Below are positions 43,881 to 52,829 of a stretch of DNA of 64,000 nucleotides, piece by piece. Numbering within the stretch: the first letter of the stretch is position 1; every line of letters starts with the position of its first letter. The notes below the pieces were generated by a model, which saw nothing but the letters and a program-made list of their open reading frames with translations, did not search any database and was not told the DNA's origin. Made by a program: the position numbers and the translations under genes. This DNA is from Betaproteobacteria bacterium (GTDB taxonomy: Bacteria > Pseudomonadota > Gammaproteobacteria > Burkholderiales > Burkholderiaceae_C), in the NCBI GenBank assembly GCA_016716535.1, contig JADJWD010000004.1:558001-622000 (forward strand), in the 5' to 3' direction.

Positions 43881-45100
43881 GGGACGGCGCTCGGGGCCTC
43901 GATGGCCAGCGCGGCCGGCAGCGTCGTGACGGGTAGATCGAGCAGCGAAGCGGCGGCTTGTCCGGCCGTGCCGGCCGGCGCGGCGGCTCGCAGCGGTGCA
44001 GCCGCCGGTGAGGCGACGGCGCCGGCCTTCTCCGGCCGGTCGAACAGCCAGCGGCGCAGCCGCTCGGCGTCGCCGATGCGCGAGTAGCGGCCGGCCGAGT
44101 CGAGCAGCACCATGATCAGCTGCCGGCCGGCCATCTCCACCTGCATCACGACGCAGCGCCCGGCCGCGGCGATGTAGCCGGTCTTCTGCACCGCGATGTC
44201 CCAGGCCGAGTTGTGCACGAGGCCGTTGGTGTTGCGGAACTGCATCTGCCGGCGGCCGCTCGCGACGACCGCGTCGCTGTCGGTCGAGTACTCGCGGATG
44301 ATTTCGTGCTCGGAGGCGGCGCGTACGAGCCGCGCGAGGTCGTGCGCACTCGAGCGGTTGTCGCTCGAAAGCCCCGTCGGCTCGACGTAACGCGTGTCCA
44401 GCATGTCCAGCAGCCGCGCCTTGGCGTTCATCGCCGCGACGAAGGCGCGCACGCCGCCCGGGTGGCTGCGGCCGAGCACGTGTGCGGCGCGGTTCTCCGA
44501 GGCCATCAGCGCCAGCCGCAGCATCTCGCCGCGCGGCAGCGTCGTGCCGGGCGCCAGGTTGCGGCGGGTGCGCGCGCCGGCGGTGGCGCGCAGGTCCTCG
44601 GCGGTCACCGTCAGCGGCTCGTCCATCGACACGCCCGACTCGACAACGACCAGCGCCGTCATCAGCTTGGTGATCGAGGCGATCGGCAGCACCGCGTCGG
44701 GGTTCTTGCTGAACAGCACCTCGTCGGTCTCGCTGTCGACGACGAAGGCGACGGCCGACTTCAGGTCCAGTTCGTCGTCGGTGGCGTGCAGGCCAGCCAG
44801 TCGGCCGACCGACGGCACGGCGCGCCGCATCGGGGCGCGCTTCGCGCTGCGACGCGGCGCCGCCTTGCGGGCCGAAGGCTGCACGCGCGAGCGCGATGCC
44901 GCCTTTGCGCTGGACGGCGCACGCGCCTCACCCTTGCCGGCGGCCTGCGCAGGCGACGGCGTCGTCGCCAGCGGCAGCAGCAGCAGGACGGTCAGGAGCG
45001 CGGGCAGGAGGGCGGACAGAGAAAGGGCGGCTGCCGCGGCATTCACGCCCCGCCGCAGCCGCCCATCAAACCCACCGACTTGACCGAAGATCCGCCGCAC
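43868..45100 (-). CDS. pbpG: D-alanyl-D-alanine endopeptidase (PBP7 family, S11)
   Basis: A 410-residue penicillin-binding protein from the GTG at 45100. The signal segment (LSLSALLPALLTVLLLLPLATTPSPAQA) directs export. A basic Ala/Arg/Lys/Ser linker of about 40 residues follows. The S11 motifs are intact: SITK (PIASITKLMTALVVVE), SEN (ALMASENRAAHVLGRSHPGG) and KTG (IAVQKTGYIAAAG). It cleaves D-Ala-meso-DAP crosslinks in periplasmic peptidoglycan. The last 70 residues are Ala/Pro-rich and extend beyond the usual PBP7 end. Confidence 0.9.
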   Translation of the reverse strand: MRRIFGQVGGFDGRLRRGVNAAAAALSLSALLPALLTVLLLLPLATTPSPAQAAGKGEARAPSSAKAASRSRVQPSARKAAPRRSAKRAPMRRAVPSVGRLAGLHATDDELDLKSAVAFVVDSETDEVLFSKNPDAVLPIASITKLMTALVVVESGVSMDEPLTVTAEDLRATAGARTRRNLAPGTTLPRGEMLRLALMASENRAAHVLGRSHPGGVRAFVAAMNAKARLLDMLDTRYVEPTGLSSDNRSSAHDLARLVRAASEHEIIREYSTDSDAVVASGRRQMQFRNTNGLVHNSAWDIAVQKTGYIAAAGRCVVMQVEMAGRQLIMVLLDSAGRYSRIGDAERLRRWLFDRPEKAGAVASPAAAPLRAAAPAGTAGQAAASLLDLPVTTLPAALAIEAPSAVPQVR

Positions 45101-45132
45101 TGCCGCCTGCCTACTGCCAGAACCTGGCCGCG

Positions 45133-45162
45133 AGTGTAGGGGTAGCGCGACGATTTGCGCAA
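45133..45162 (-). promoter_or_regulatory. Candidate promoter of the PBP7-like gene
   Basis: On the minus strand TTGCGC (45157-45162), 18 bases, TACACT (45133-45138), placing the transcript start about 25 bases before the GTG at 45100. Both elements match sigma-70 moderately. Further upstream, at 45206-45239, TCGGCCGAGGGC occurs twice with a 22-base period. Confidence 0.45.
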
Positions 45163-45269
45163 CAAGATCAAAAACTTACGGACCGGTCCTCAAGTGGAAT
45201 CTTGATCGGCCGAGGGCTTGGCACCGGTCGGCCGAGGGCACGCCCGCCCCGGCCGCCGGCACCCGTTGC

Positions 45270-46811
45270 TCACCCCTGCGCCGCGACGCGGTCGACCTTG
45301 CTGTGCAGCTTGTTCAGCGCCGACAGGTACGCCTTCGCCGAGGCGACGACGATGTCGGGGTCGGCGCCGACGCCGTTGACGACGCGACCGCCGTGCTGCA
45401 GCCGCACGGTCACCTCCCCTTGCGACTCGGTGCTGCCGCTGGTGATCGCGTTCACCGAGTACAGCACCAGTTCGGCGCCGCTCTTCACCTGCGACTCGAT
45501 CGCCTTCAGGCTCGCGTCGACCGGGCCGTTGCCGTGCGCCTCGGCGTGCAGTTCCTTCGTGCCGATCGCGAACGCGACCTTCGCGAACGGCCGCTCACCG
45601 GTCTCGCTGCGCTGCGCGAGGGATAGGAGCCGGTAGTGCTCGGCATCGGGCGTGACGCTCTCGTCGCCGACGAGCGCGAGGATGTCCTCGTCGAAGATCT
45701 CGCTCTTGCGGTCGGCCAGGTCCTTGAAGCGCGCGAAGGCGGCGTTGATGTCGGCCTCGCTTTCCATCTCGATGCCGAGTTCCTGCAGCCGCTGCTTGAA
45801 CGCGTTGCGGCCCGAGAGCTTGCCGAGCACGATCTTGTTTGCGCTCCAGCCCACGTCCTCGGCGCGCATGATCTCGTAGGTGTCGCGCGCCTTCAGCACG
45901 CCGTCCTGATGGATGCCGCTGGCGTGCGCGAAGGCGTTGGCGCCGACCACCGCCTTGTTCGGCTGCACGACGAAGCCGGTGGTCTGGCTGACCATGCGCG
46001 ACGCGGGCACGATCTGCGTCGTGTCGATGGCCACGTCGAGCTTGAAGTAGTCGCGGCGCGTCTTCACGGCCATCACGACTTCTTCGAGCGAGCAGTTGCC
46101 GGCACGCTCGCCGAGGCCGTTGATCGTGCACTCGACCTGGCGCGCGCCGCCGAGCTTGACGCCGGCCAGCGAGTTGGCCACCGCCATGCCGAGGTCGTTG
46201 TGGCAGTGCACGCTCCAGATCGCCTTGTCGCTGTTGGGCACGCGCTCGCGCAGCTGGCGAATGAAGCTGCCGTACAGCTCGGGCACCGCGTAGCCGACGG
46301 TGTCCGGGATGTTGATCGTCGTCGCGCCCTCGGCGATCACCGCTTCGAGCACGCGGCACAGGAAGTCCGGGTCGCTGCGGTAGCCGTCCTCGGGCGAGAA
46401 CTCGACATCGGCGCACAGGTTGCGCGCGAAGCGCACCGCGAGCTTCGCCTGCTCGAACACCTGGTCGGGCGTCATGCGCAGCTTCTTCTCCATGTGCAGC
46501 GGCGACGTGGCGATGAAGGTGTGGATGCGCGCGCGCGCCGCCGGCTTCAGCGCCTCGGCGGCGCGGGCGATGTCGCGGTCGTTGGCGCGCGCCAGCGAGC
46601 ACACGGTGCTGTCCTTGATGTGGCCGGCGATCGCCTTCACGCAGTCGAAGTCGCCGTTGCTGCTGGCCGCGAAGCCGGCCTCGATGACATCCACCCGCAG
46701 CCGCTCGAGCTGGCGCGCGATGCGCAGCTTCTCGTCGCGCGTCATCGAGGCGCCGGGCGACTGTTCGCCGTCGCGCAAGGTGGTGTCGAAGATGATCAGC
46801 TTGTCGGTCAT
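45270..46811 (-). CDS. leuA: 2-isopropylmalate synthase
   Basis: A 513-residue enzyme that condenses 2-ketoisovalerate with acetyl-CoA, the first committed step of leucine synthesis. The start MTDKLIIFDTTLRDGEQSPGASM at 46811 has AAGGGG upstream; a longer frame to 46874 is disfavoured. The TIM-barrel metal motif is SVHCHNDLGMAVANSLAG; GANAFAHASGIHQDGVLK precedes the C-terminal leucine-binding regulatory domain (from about 395). It lies downstream of ilvBNC and pssA but is separated from them by a leader peptide and terminator, so leucine controls it both allosterically and, probably, by attenuation. Confidence 0.98.
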   Translation of the reverse strand: MTDKLIIFDTTLRDGEQSPGASMTRDEKLRIARQLERLRVDVIEAGFAASSNGDFDCVKAIAGHIKDSTVCSLARANDRDIARAAEALKPAARARIHTFIATSPLHMEKKLRMTPDQVFEQAKLAVRFARNLCADVEFSPEDGYRSDPDFLCRVLEAVIAEGATTINIPDTVGYAVPELYGSFIRQLRERVPNSDKAIWSVHCHNDLGMAVANSLAGVKLGGARQVECTINGLGERAGNCSLEEVVMAVKTRRDYFKLDVAIDTTQIVPASRMVSQTTGFVVQPNKAVVGANAFAHASGIHQDGVLKARDTYEIMRAEDVGWSANKIVLGKLSGRNAFKQRLQELGIEMESEADINAAFARFKDLADRKSEIFDEDILALVGDESVTPDAEHYRLLSLAQRSETGERPFAKVAFAIGTKELHAEAHGNGPVDASLKAIESQVKSGAELVLYSVNAITSGSTESQGEVTVRLQHGGRVVNGVGADPDIVVASAKAYLSALNKLHSKVDRVAAQG

Positions 46812-46871
46812 GGTCGTGCCCCTTGGGCGTTCAGGTGGTTCGATGCAAGCAGCGTGGAGAACAACAAAAGA

Positions 46872-46905
46872 CAACGGCCCGCTGCGTTGCGCTGGCGGGC
46901 CGTTG
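46872..46905 (-). terminator. leuA attenuator terminator
   Basis: On the minus strand CAACGGCCCGC, a 12-base loop, then GCGGGCCGTTG form an 11-base-pair perfect stem, followed by TCTTTTGTTGTT. This is a convincing intrinsic terminator 60 bases before leuA and 39 bases after the leader-peptide stop. Leader bases at 46953-46957 (GCGGG on the minus strand) could pair with CCCGC of the first arm as part of an antiterminator, but I could not fold it. Confidence 0.85.
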
Positions 46906-46944
46906 ATCGGGAAAAAGGTGCGTCTTACGGAAGGTCGTGCGCGA

Positions 46945-47010
46945 TCAGCGAACCCGCGGGGCTCGTAGAAGCAGTAGGGCGATCAGGCTGATCGGGCGGC
47001 GCAACGACAT
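46945..47010 (-). CDS. leuL: leuA leader peptide
   Basis: A 21-codon frame beginning MSLRRPISLIALLLL and ending RAPRVR. Six of its codons are Leu, including a run of four, CTA CTG CTT CTA, notable because CTA and CTT are hardly used in the surrounding GC-rich genes. Placement between pssA and leuA just before an intrinsic terminator is the classic arrangement for attenuation: a ribosome stalled at Leu codons when charged tRNA-Leu is scarce would let transcription continue into leuA. No good Shine-Dalgarno is seen. A -10-like TACAGT (complement of 47018-47023) lies seven bases before the ATG, so a leaderless local transcript is possible. Confidence 0.85.
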   Translation of the reverse strand: MSLRRPISLIALLLLRAPRVR

Positions 47011-47057
47011 GGAGCGCACTGTAGCACGGCCTTTCGGGGCCGCAGGGCCGCGGGCAT

Positions 47058-47924
47058 TCAGGGATGCAGCCCCTTTTCCTCCGGCTCGTCGGTCGAGGTT
47101 GCGATGACGCTCGTGCGCTGCCCCTTCGCGCGCCGCCACGCATAGACCGCGTAGCCCGACATGCCATAGAGGCAGAACATCGCGAACAACACGATCGGCG
47201 GGTGCACGTTGACGAGCGCGATCAGAAGCGCAATCGCGACGATCACCGCGAACGGCACCGTGCGCTTGCCGCCCCAGACCTTGAAGCTGTAGAAGGGTGC
47301 GTTGGTCACCATCGACAGGCCCGCGTAGAGCGTCACGCCGAAGGCCGTCCAGGCGAGCCACGGCTCCTGGCTGACATTCTTGAAGCCGGCGTCGTCCATC
47401 ACCCAGATCAGCCCGACGACGAGCGCCGCCGCCGCCGGACTCGGCAGGCCCTGGAAGTAGCGCTTGTCGACGATGCCGATGTTGGTGTTGAAGCGCGCCA
47501 GCCGCAAAGCCGCGGCGGCGCAGTAGACGAACGCGGCGATCAGCCCCGGCTTGCCCAGCCCCTTGAGCGCCCACTCGTAGACGATGAGCGCCGGCGCCGC
47601 GCCGAAGCCGACCATGTCGCACAGGCTGTCCATCTGCTCGCCGAACGCACTTTGCGTGTGCGTCATGCGCGCGATGCGGCCGTCCAGGCTGTCGAGCACC
47701 GCCGCGCAGAAGACGGCGATGCACGCCACCTCGAAGCGGCCGTTCATCGCCATCACGACGGCATAGAAGCCCGCGAACAACGCCGCCAGCGTGACGGCAT
47801 TGGGCAGCACGTAGATGCCGCGCCGCTTGGGGCGCAGCACGTCGATCGCCTCGGCGCCTTCGGCGTGCGCGACCGGCTCGTTCGCGGCGGGGAGATGAAC
47901 CGGGTCGTTCATGCCGGAAAGCAT
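47058..47924 (-). CDS. pssA: CDP-diacylglycerol-serine O-phosphatidyltransferase
   Basis: A 288-residue membrane enzyme making phosphatidylserine, the precursor of phosphatidylethanolamine. The CDP-alcohol phosphotransferase motif is intact: DSLDGRIARMTHTQSAFGEQMDSLCDMVGFG. About seven membrane helices follow. The start at 47924 (MLSGMNDP) has AAGG ten bases upstream; the ATG at 47912 is an alternative. Its position between ilvC and leuA is the usual one in Burkholderiales and ties a phospholipid gene to branched-chain amino acid expression. Confidence 0.93.
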   Translation of the reverse strand: MLSGMNDPVHLPAANEPVAHAEGAEAIDVLRPKRRGIYVLPNAVTLAALFAGFYAVVMAMNGRFEVACIAVFCAAVLDSLDGRIARMTHTQSAFGEQMDSLCDMVGFGAAPALIVYEWALKGLGKPGLIAAFVYCAAAALRLARFNTNIGIVDKRYFQGLPSPAAAALVVGLIWVMDDAGFKNVSQEPWLAWTAFGVTLYAGLSMVTNAPFYSFKVWGGKRTVPFAVIVAIALLIALVNVHPPIVLFAMFCLYGMSGYAVYAWRRAKGQRTSVIATSTDEPEEKGLHP

Positions 47925-47964
47925 ACGCCGCGGGCCTTGTCCCCTGCCACGCTGCTGGCTGCGC

Positions 47965-48981
<1,017 letters not shown>

Positions 48982-49042
48982 TTGCGTTCTCCGTGTGGAA
49001 TGTGCGAGGCGTGCGCCCGGCGGGGTGGAATGGTTCGGCCGA

Positions 49043-49534
49043 TCAGACGCGCAGGATCCGCTCGCCGCGGCCGACGCCGCTGGCGCCGGTGCGCACGGTT
49101 TCGAGGATCGCCGCGCGATCGATCGCGACGAGGAAGGCGTCGAGCTTGCCCGAGTCGCCGGTCAGCTCGATGGTGTAGCTCTTTTCGGTGACGTCGATGA
49201 CGCGGCCGCGGAAGATGTCGGCCATGCGCTTCATCTCCTCGCGCTCCTTGCCCACCGCGCGCACCTTCACGAGCATCAGCTCGCGCTCGATGAAGGCGCC
49301 CTCGGTGAGGTCGACGACCTTCACCACCTCGATCAGGCGGTTCAGGTGCTTGGTGATCTGCTCGATGACCTCGTCGCTGCCGGTGGTGACGATGGTCATG
49401 CGCGACAGCGACGCGTCCTCGGTCGGCGCGACGGTCAGGCTCTCGATGTTGTAGCCGCGCGCCGAGAAGAGCGCGACCACCCGCGACAGCGCACCGGGCT
49501 CGTTCTCGAGCAGCACGGCGATGATGTGTTTCAT
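49043..49534 (-). CDS. ilvN: Acetolactate synthase regulatory (small) subunit
   Basis: A 163-residue protein with an N-terminal ACT domain (MKHIIAVLLENEPGALSRVVALFSARGYNIESLTVAPTEDASLSRMTIVT) and a C-terminal domain containing REREMKRMADIF-type and DVTEKSYTIELTGDSGKLDAFL motifs. It binds valine and activates and feedback-inhibits the large subunit encoded 178 bases upstream. ilvH is an alternative name. The gap to ilvB contains an imperfect repeat of GCGGTAACsCCGG about 100 bases apart but no gene. Confidence 0.97.
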   Translation of the reverse strand: MKHIIAVLLENEPGALSRVVALFSARGYNIESLTVAPTEDASLSRMTIVTTGSDEVIEQITKHLNRLIEVVKVVDLTEGAFIERELMLVKVRAVGKEREEMKRMADIFRGRVIDVTEKSYTIELTGDSGKLDAFLVAIDRAAILETVRTGASGVGRGERILRV

Positions 49535-49712
49535 GGTTCGTTCGTCCTCTCGCGGCTCTTCAGGCGCCGGGGCGGTAACCCCGGGCCCTTGGCCGCGGAT
49601 GCGAGTGAAAGATGGGAGAGTCGGGCTCGTGCCGAAGCGTTTCAGGCTTCGCCGCCGGGCTGCCGAAGCCAGCGCGGTAACGCCGGCCCCCTGCCCTGCG
49701 GCGACGCGCCCG

Positions 49713-51512
49713 TCACAGGTCTTCGCTGCCCAGCAGCATCTCCGAGAGGCCCTTGCCCGCCTGCACCATCGGCCAGACGTTCTCGGTGGGGTCGGTGCGC
49801 ACGTCGAGGAAGACCGTGCGGTCCTTCAGGCGGATCGCCTCGCGCAGCGCCGGCTCGACGTCGGCCGGCTTCTCGATCAAGAGGCCGACGTGCCCGTAGG
49901 CCTCGGCCAGCTTGACGAAGTCGGGCAGCGCGTCCATGTAGCTGTGCGAGTAGCGCCCGCCGTAGTCGAGCTGCTGCCACTGCCGCACCATGCCGAGATA
50001 GCGGTTGTTCAGCGAGACGATCTTCACCGGCGTGTCGTACTGCTTGCAGGTCGAAAGCTCCTGCAGGCACATCTGGATCGAGCCTTCGCCCGTGATGCAG
50101 AACACGTCGGCCTCGGGCTTCGCGAGCTTGATACCCATCGCGTACGGCAGGCCGACACCCATCGTGCCGAGGCCGCCGGAGTTGATCCAGCGCCGCGGCT
50201 CCTCGAAGCGGTAGAACTGCGCCGCCCACATCTGGTGCTGGCCGACGTCGCTGGTGATGTACGCGTCGGTGCCGCGCGTCATCTCCCAAAGCTTCTCGAC
50301 CACCATCTGCGGCTTGATGACCTCGGTGCTGCGGCGGTAGGCCAGGCACTCGCGGCGGCGCCACTCGTTGATCTGGCTCCACCAGGCGGCCAGCGCCGGC
50401 GCGTCGGGGCGCACCTTGCCTTCTTCCAGCTGCGCGATCAGCTCGAGCAGCACCTCCTTCACGTCGCCGACGATCGGCACGTCGACCTTCACGCGCTTGC
50501 TGATGCTCGACGGGTCGATGTCGACGTGGATGATCTTGCGCTCGACCTGCGCGAAGTGCTTCGGGTTGCCGATGACGCGGTCGTCGAAGCGCGCGCCGAC
50601 GGCCAGCAGCACGTCGCAGTGCTGCATCGTCATGTTCGCCTCGTAGGTGCCGTGCATGCCGGGCATGCCGAGGAACTTGGGGTCGCTGGCCGGGATCGAG
50701 CCGAGACCCATCAACGTGTTCGTACACGGGAAGCCGAGCAGGTCCGCCAGCCGCCGCAACTCGGGCGCGGCGTTGCCGGCGACGACGCCGCCGCCGGTGT
50801 AGATGTACGGGCGCTTCGCGGCCAGCAGCAGTTGCACGGCCTTGCGGATCTGTCCCCCGTGCCCCTTGCGCACCGGGTTGTACGAGCGCATCTCGACCTT
50901 GTCGGGGTAGTGAAACGGTGCCGTCTTCAGCGACACGTCCTTCGGGATGTCCACCACCACCGGGCCGGGCCGTCCGGTGCGCGCGATGTGAAAGGCCTTC
51001 TTCATCGTCAGCGCCAGGTCGCGCACGTCCTTGACGAGGAAGTTGTGCTTGACGATCGGGCGCGTGATGCCCACCGTGTCGCACTCCTGGAAGGCGTCCA
51101 GGCCGATGGCCGGCGTCGGCACCTGGCCGGTGACGATGACCATCGGGATCGAGTCCATATACGCCGTCGCGATGCCGGTGACGGCGTTCGTCACGCCCGG
51201 GCCCGAGGTGACGAGCGCGACGCCGACCTCGCCGGTGGCGCGCGCGTAGCCGTCGGCGGCGTGCACTGCGGCCTGCTCGTGGCGCACGAGCACGTGCCGG
51301 ATGCTGTCTTGCTTGTACAGCGCGTCGTAGATGTAGAGCACCGCACCGCCCGGATAGCCCCAGAGGTGCTTGACCCCTTCGGCCTGCAGGCAGCGAACGA
51401 GGATCTCCGACCCGTTGGGGTCGGCGGCGGCTTGGGAGGGAGAGGGAGAGGAAGACGGGGCCGAGCGCTCGGGCGCGGCGGCACGCTTGACTTCCGCGGC
51501 AGACAAGTCCAT
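49713..51512 (-). CDS. ilvB: Acetolactate synthase large subunit
   Basis: A 599-residue ThDP enzyme, from the ATG at 51512 with AGAGG at proper spacing. It condenses pyruvate with pyruvate or 2-ketobutyrate, the first common step of branched-chain amino acid synthesis. Key parts are GYPGGAVLYIYDAL, the ThDP Glu in VLVRHEQAAVHAADGYAR, FAD-binding VGARFDDRVIGNP, and the ThDP motif GEGSIQM...SLNN. The first 35 residues (Ala/Ser/Pro-rich) precede the conserved start and are probably disordered. Head of the ilvBNC-pssA-leuA group. Confidence 0.98.
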   Translation of the reverse strand: MDLSAAEVKRAAAPERSAPSSSPSPSQAAADPNGSEILVRCLQAEGVKHLWGYPGGAVLYIYDALYKQDSIRHVLVRHEQAAVHAADGYARATGEVGVALVTSGPGVTNAVTGIATAYMDSIPMVIVTGQVPTPAIGLDAFQECDTVGITRPIVKHNFLVKDVRDLALTMKKAFHIARTGRPGPVVVDIPKDVSLKTAPFHYPDKVEMRSYNPVRKGHGGQIRKAVQLLLAAKRPYIYTGGGVVAGNAAPELRRLADLLGFPCTNTLMGLGSIPASDPKFLGMPGMHGTYEANMTMQHCDVLLAVGARFDDRVIGNPKHFAQVERKIIHVDIDPSSISKRVKVDVPIVGDVKEVLLELIAQLEEGKVRPDAPALAAWWSQINEWRRRECLAYRRSTEVIKPQMVVEKLWEMTRGTDAYITSDVGQHQMWAAQFYRFEEPRRWINSGGLGTMGVGLPYAMGIKLAKPEADVFCITGEGSIQMCLQELSTCKQYDTPVKIVSLNNRYLGMVRQWQQLDYGGRYSHSYMDALPDFVKLAEAYGHVGLLIEKPADVEPALREAIRLKDRTVFLDVRTDPTENVWPMVQAGKGLSEMLLGSEDL

Positions 51513-51777
51513 GTACGAACCTCTGAGAATTTCTCTGACGAAAAACCATCGGTGCACCTCTTGCGCGCCCTCGTGAGGCGGCTTCGGTGCCTGCGCGGTA
51601 TCCACGGGTTGCCGCCCAAGGGGTGTGGCGGCGACGGGAGACCAAAGAGCGTTGTGCGAAGCAGCATTATGGCATCGCCTCGGCGCGCACCCGCGGGGGC
51701 GCGGGGCGCATGCAGACCGATGAAAGGCCGATGAGATAATCCCGCCGCCCCGATCCGGGCCGCCCGCCCCTCGTGCG
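51513..51777. promoter_or_regulatory. Divergent control region between ilvB and the sigma factor operon
   Basis: A 265-base spacer. Toward ilvB a -10-like CATAAT (complement of 51666-51671) would give a leader of about 145 bases; toward the sigma gene a -10-like GATAAT lies at 51735-51740, about 38 bases before the TTG. Neither has a convincing -35. I found no leucine- or valine-rich leader peptide in the ilvB leader comparable to leuL. Confidence 0.4.
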
Positions 51778-52344
51778 TTGGCCTCCGACAAAGACCTGTC
51801 CGACTTCCTCAAGAGCGTCGAGAAGCGCGCGTTCAAGCGCACGGTCTACACCGTGCGCAGCGACGACGCCGCGCTGGACATCGTTCAGGAGGCGATGATC
51901 AAGCTGGCCGAGAAGTACGCCGACCGGCCGCCCGCGGAGTGGCCGCTGCTGTTCCAGCGCATCCTCAGCAACGCGACGATGGACTTCTTCCGCCGCGAGA
52001 AGGTGCGCAGCGCGGTGATGCAGAACCTGTCGGAGTTCGAGGGCGCCGACGACGACGGCGACTTCGACCTGCTGGAGATGCTGAACACGCTCGACGGCTC
52101 GCTCGGTACGGAAAGTGCCCTTGACACGGTGTCGAGAACGCAGATCCTCTCGGCCGTGGAAACGGAAGTGGCTGGTCTTCCGACCCGTCAACGAGAGGCC
52201 TTCCTCTTGCGTTACTGGGAAGAATTCGACGTGGCCGAGACGGCGGCCGTGATGGGGTGCTCCGAGGGAAGCGTGAAGACGCACTGCTCGCGGGCCGTTC
52301 ACGCGCTGGCCAAGGCGCTTCGAGCCCGAGGAATCACCCTATGA
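51778..52344 (+). CDS. RpoE-like (ECF) RNA polymerase sigma factor
   Basis: A 188-residue sigma factor starting at a TTG (51778), reading MASDKDLSDFLKSVEKRAFKRTVYTV as in related Burkholderiales proteins. Region 2 is DDAALDIVQEAMIKLAEKYADRP ... LFQRILSNATMDFFRREKVR; region 4 is LPTRQREAFLLRYWEEFDVAETAAVMGCSEGSVKTHCSRAVHALAKAL. An acidic linker (EFEGADDDGDFDLLEML) lies between. It overlaps the DUF3619 gene by ATGA and leads a four-gene coupled operon. Target promoters are unknown. Confidence 0.9.
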   Translation: MASDKDLSDFLKSVEKRAFKRTVYTVRSDDAALDIVQEAMIKLAEKYADRPPAEWPLLFQRILSNATMDFFRREKVRSAVMQNLSEFEGADDDGDFDLLEMLNTLDGSLGTESALDTVSRTQILSAVETEVAGLPTRQREAFLLRYWEEFDVAETAAVMGCSEGSVKTHCSRAVHALAKALRARGITL

Positions 52345-52829
52345 ACCCGCGCAGCCGACATCCCGACCTGCAGGCCATCGAGGCCCGGCTGGCGGCGCGG
52401 CTGGGCGCCGGGCTCACCGAGCGGGCCGAGCAGCTGCCGCACGACATCGGCGAGCGGCTGCGCGCCGCGCGCGAACAGGCGCTGGCCCGCGCCGCCGAGG
52501 TGCGCCGCACGGCGCGCCGGCAGCCCGAAGCCGCCACTGATGCGGGTGTCGTCGCGGTGATCCGCGGCGGCGTGGCGCTGATGGGTGGCCGCGTCGGGGG
52601 CCCGGTCGGCGATCTGGCCGGCGGCCCGGCGCCTTGGTGGCAGCGCGCGGCGGCCATGCTGCCGCTGGCGCTGCTGATCGCCGGCCTCGTGTTGATCCAG
52701 CACCAGGCCGAGCTCGAGCAGGTGCGCGCCGCCGCCGAGGTCGACGTGGCGCTGCTCACCGACGATCTGCCGCCCGACGCCTACACCGACCCCGGCTTCG
52801 CCGAGTTCCTGCGGGAGCCGGCGCCGTGA
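52341..52829 (+). CDS. DUF3619 membrane protein, possible anti-sigma factor
   Basis: A 162-residue protein: a charged, Arg-rich helical N-terminal part of about 100 residues (IEARLAARLGAGLTERAEQLPHDIGERLRAAREQALARAAEV), one membrane helix (AAAMLPLALLIAGLVLIQ), and a short C-terminal part ending in DVALLTDDLPPDAYTDPGFAEFLRE. Given the positive-inside tendency, the N-terminus should be cytoplasmic. Size, topology and coupling to a sigma gene fit a membrane anti-sigma factor, but DUF3619 has no demonstrated function. It overlaps both neighbours (ATGA at 52341, GTGA at 52826). Confidence 0.85.
   Translation: MNPRSRHPDLQAIEARLAARLGAGLTERAEQLPHDIGERLRAAREQALARAAEVRRTARRQPEAATDAGVVAVIRGGVALMGGRVGGPVGDLAGGPAPWWQRAAAMLPLALLIAGLVLIQHQAELEQVRAAAEVDVALLTDDLPPDAYTDPGFAEFLREPAP

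Noticed and set aside
49571..49712. Two GCGGTAACsCCGG segments between ilvN and ilvB as a riboswitch
   Set aside because: The similarity is short and imperfect, no known riboswitch core is visible and no exclusive terminator/antiterminator pair was found.
51191..51667. A minus-strand frame starting MLLRTTLFGL upstream of ilvB as an attenuation leader peptide
   Set aside because: It runs far into ilvB in another frame, has no stop near a terminator hairpin, and its ATG coincides with the candidate -10 region.
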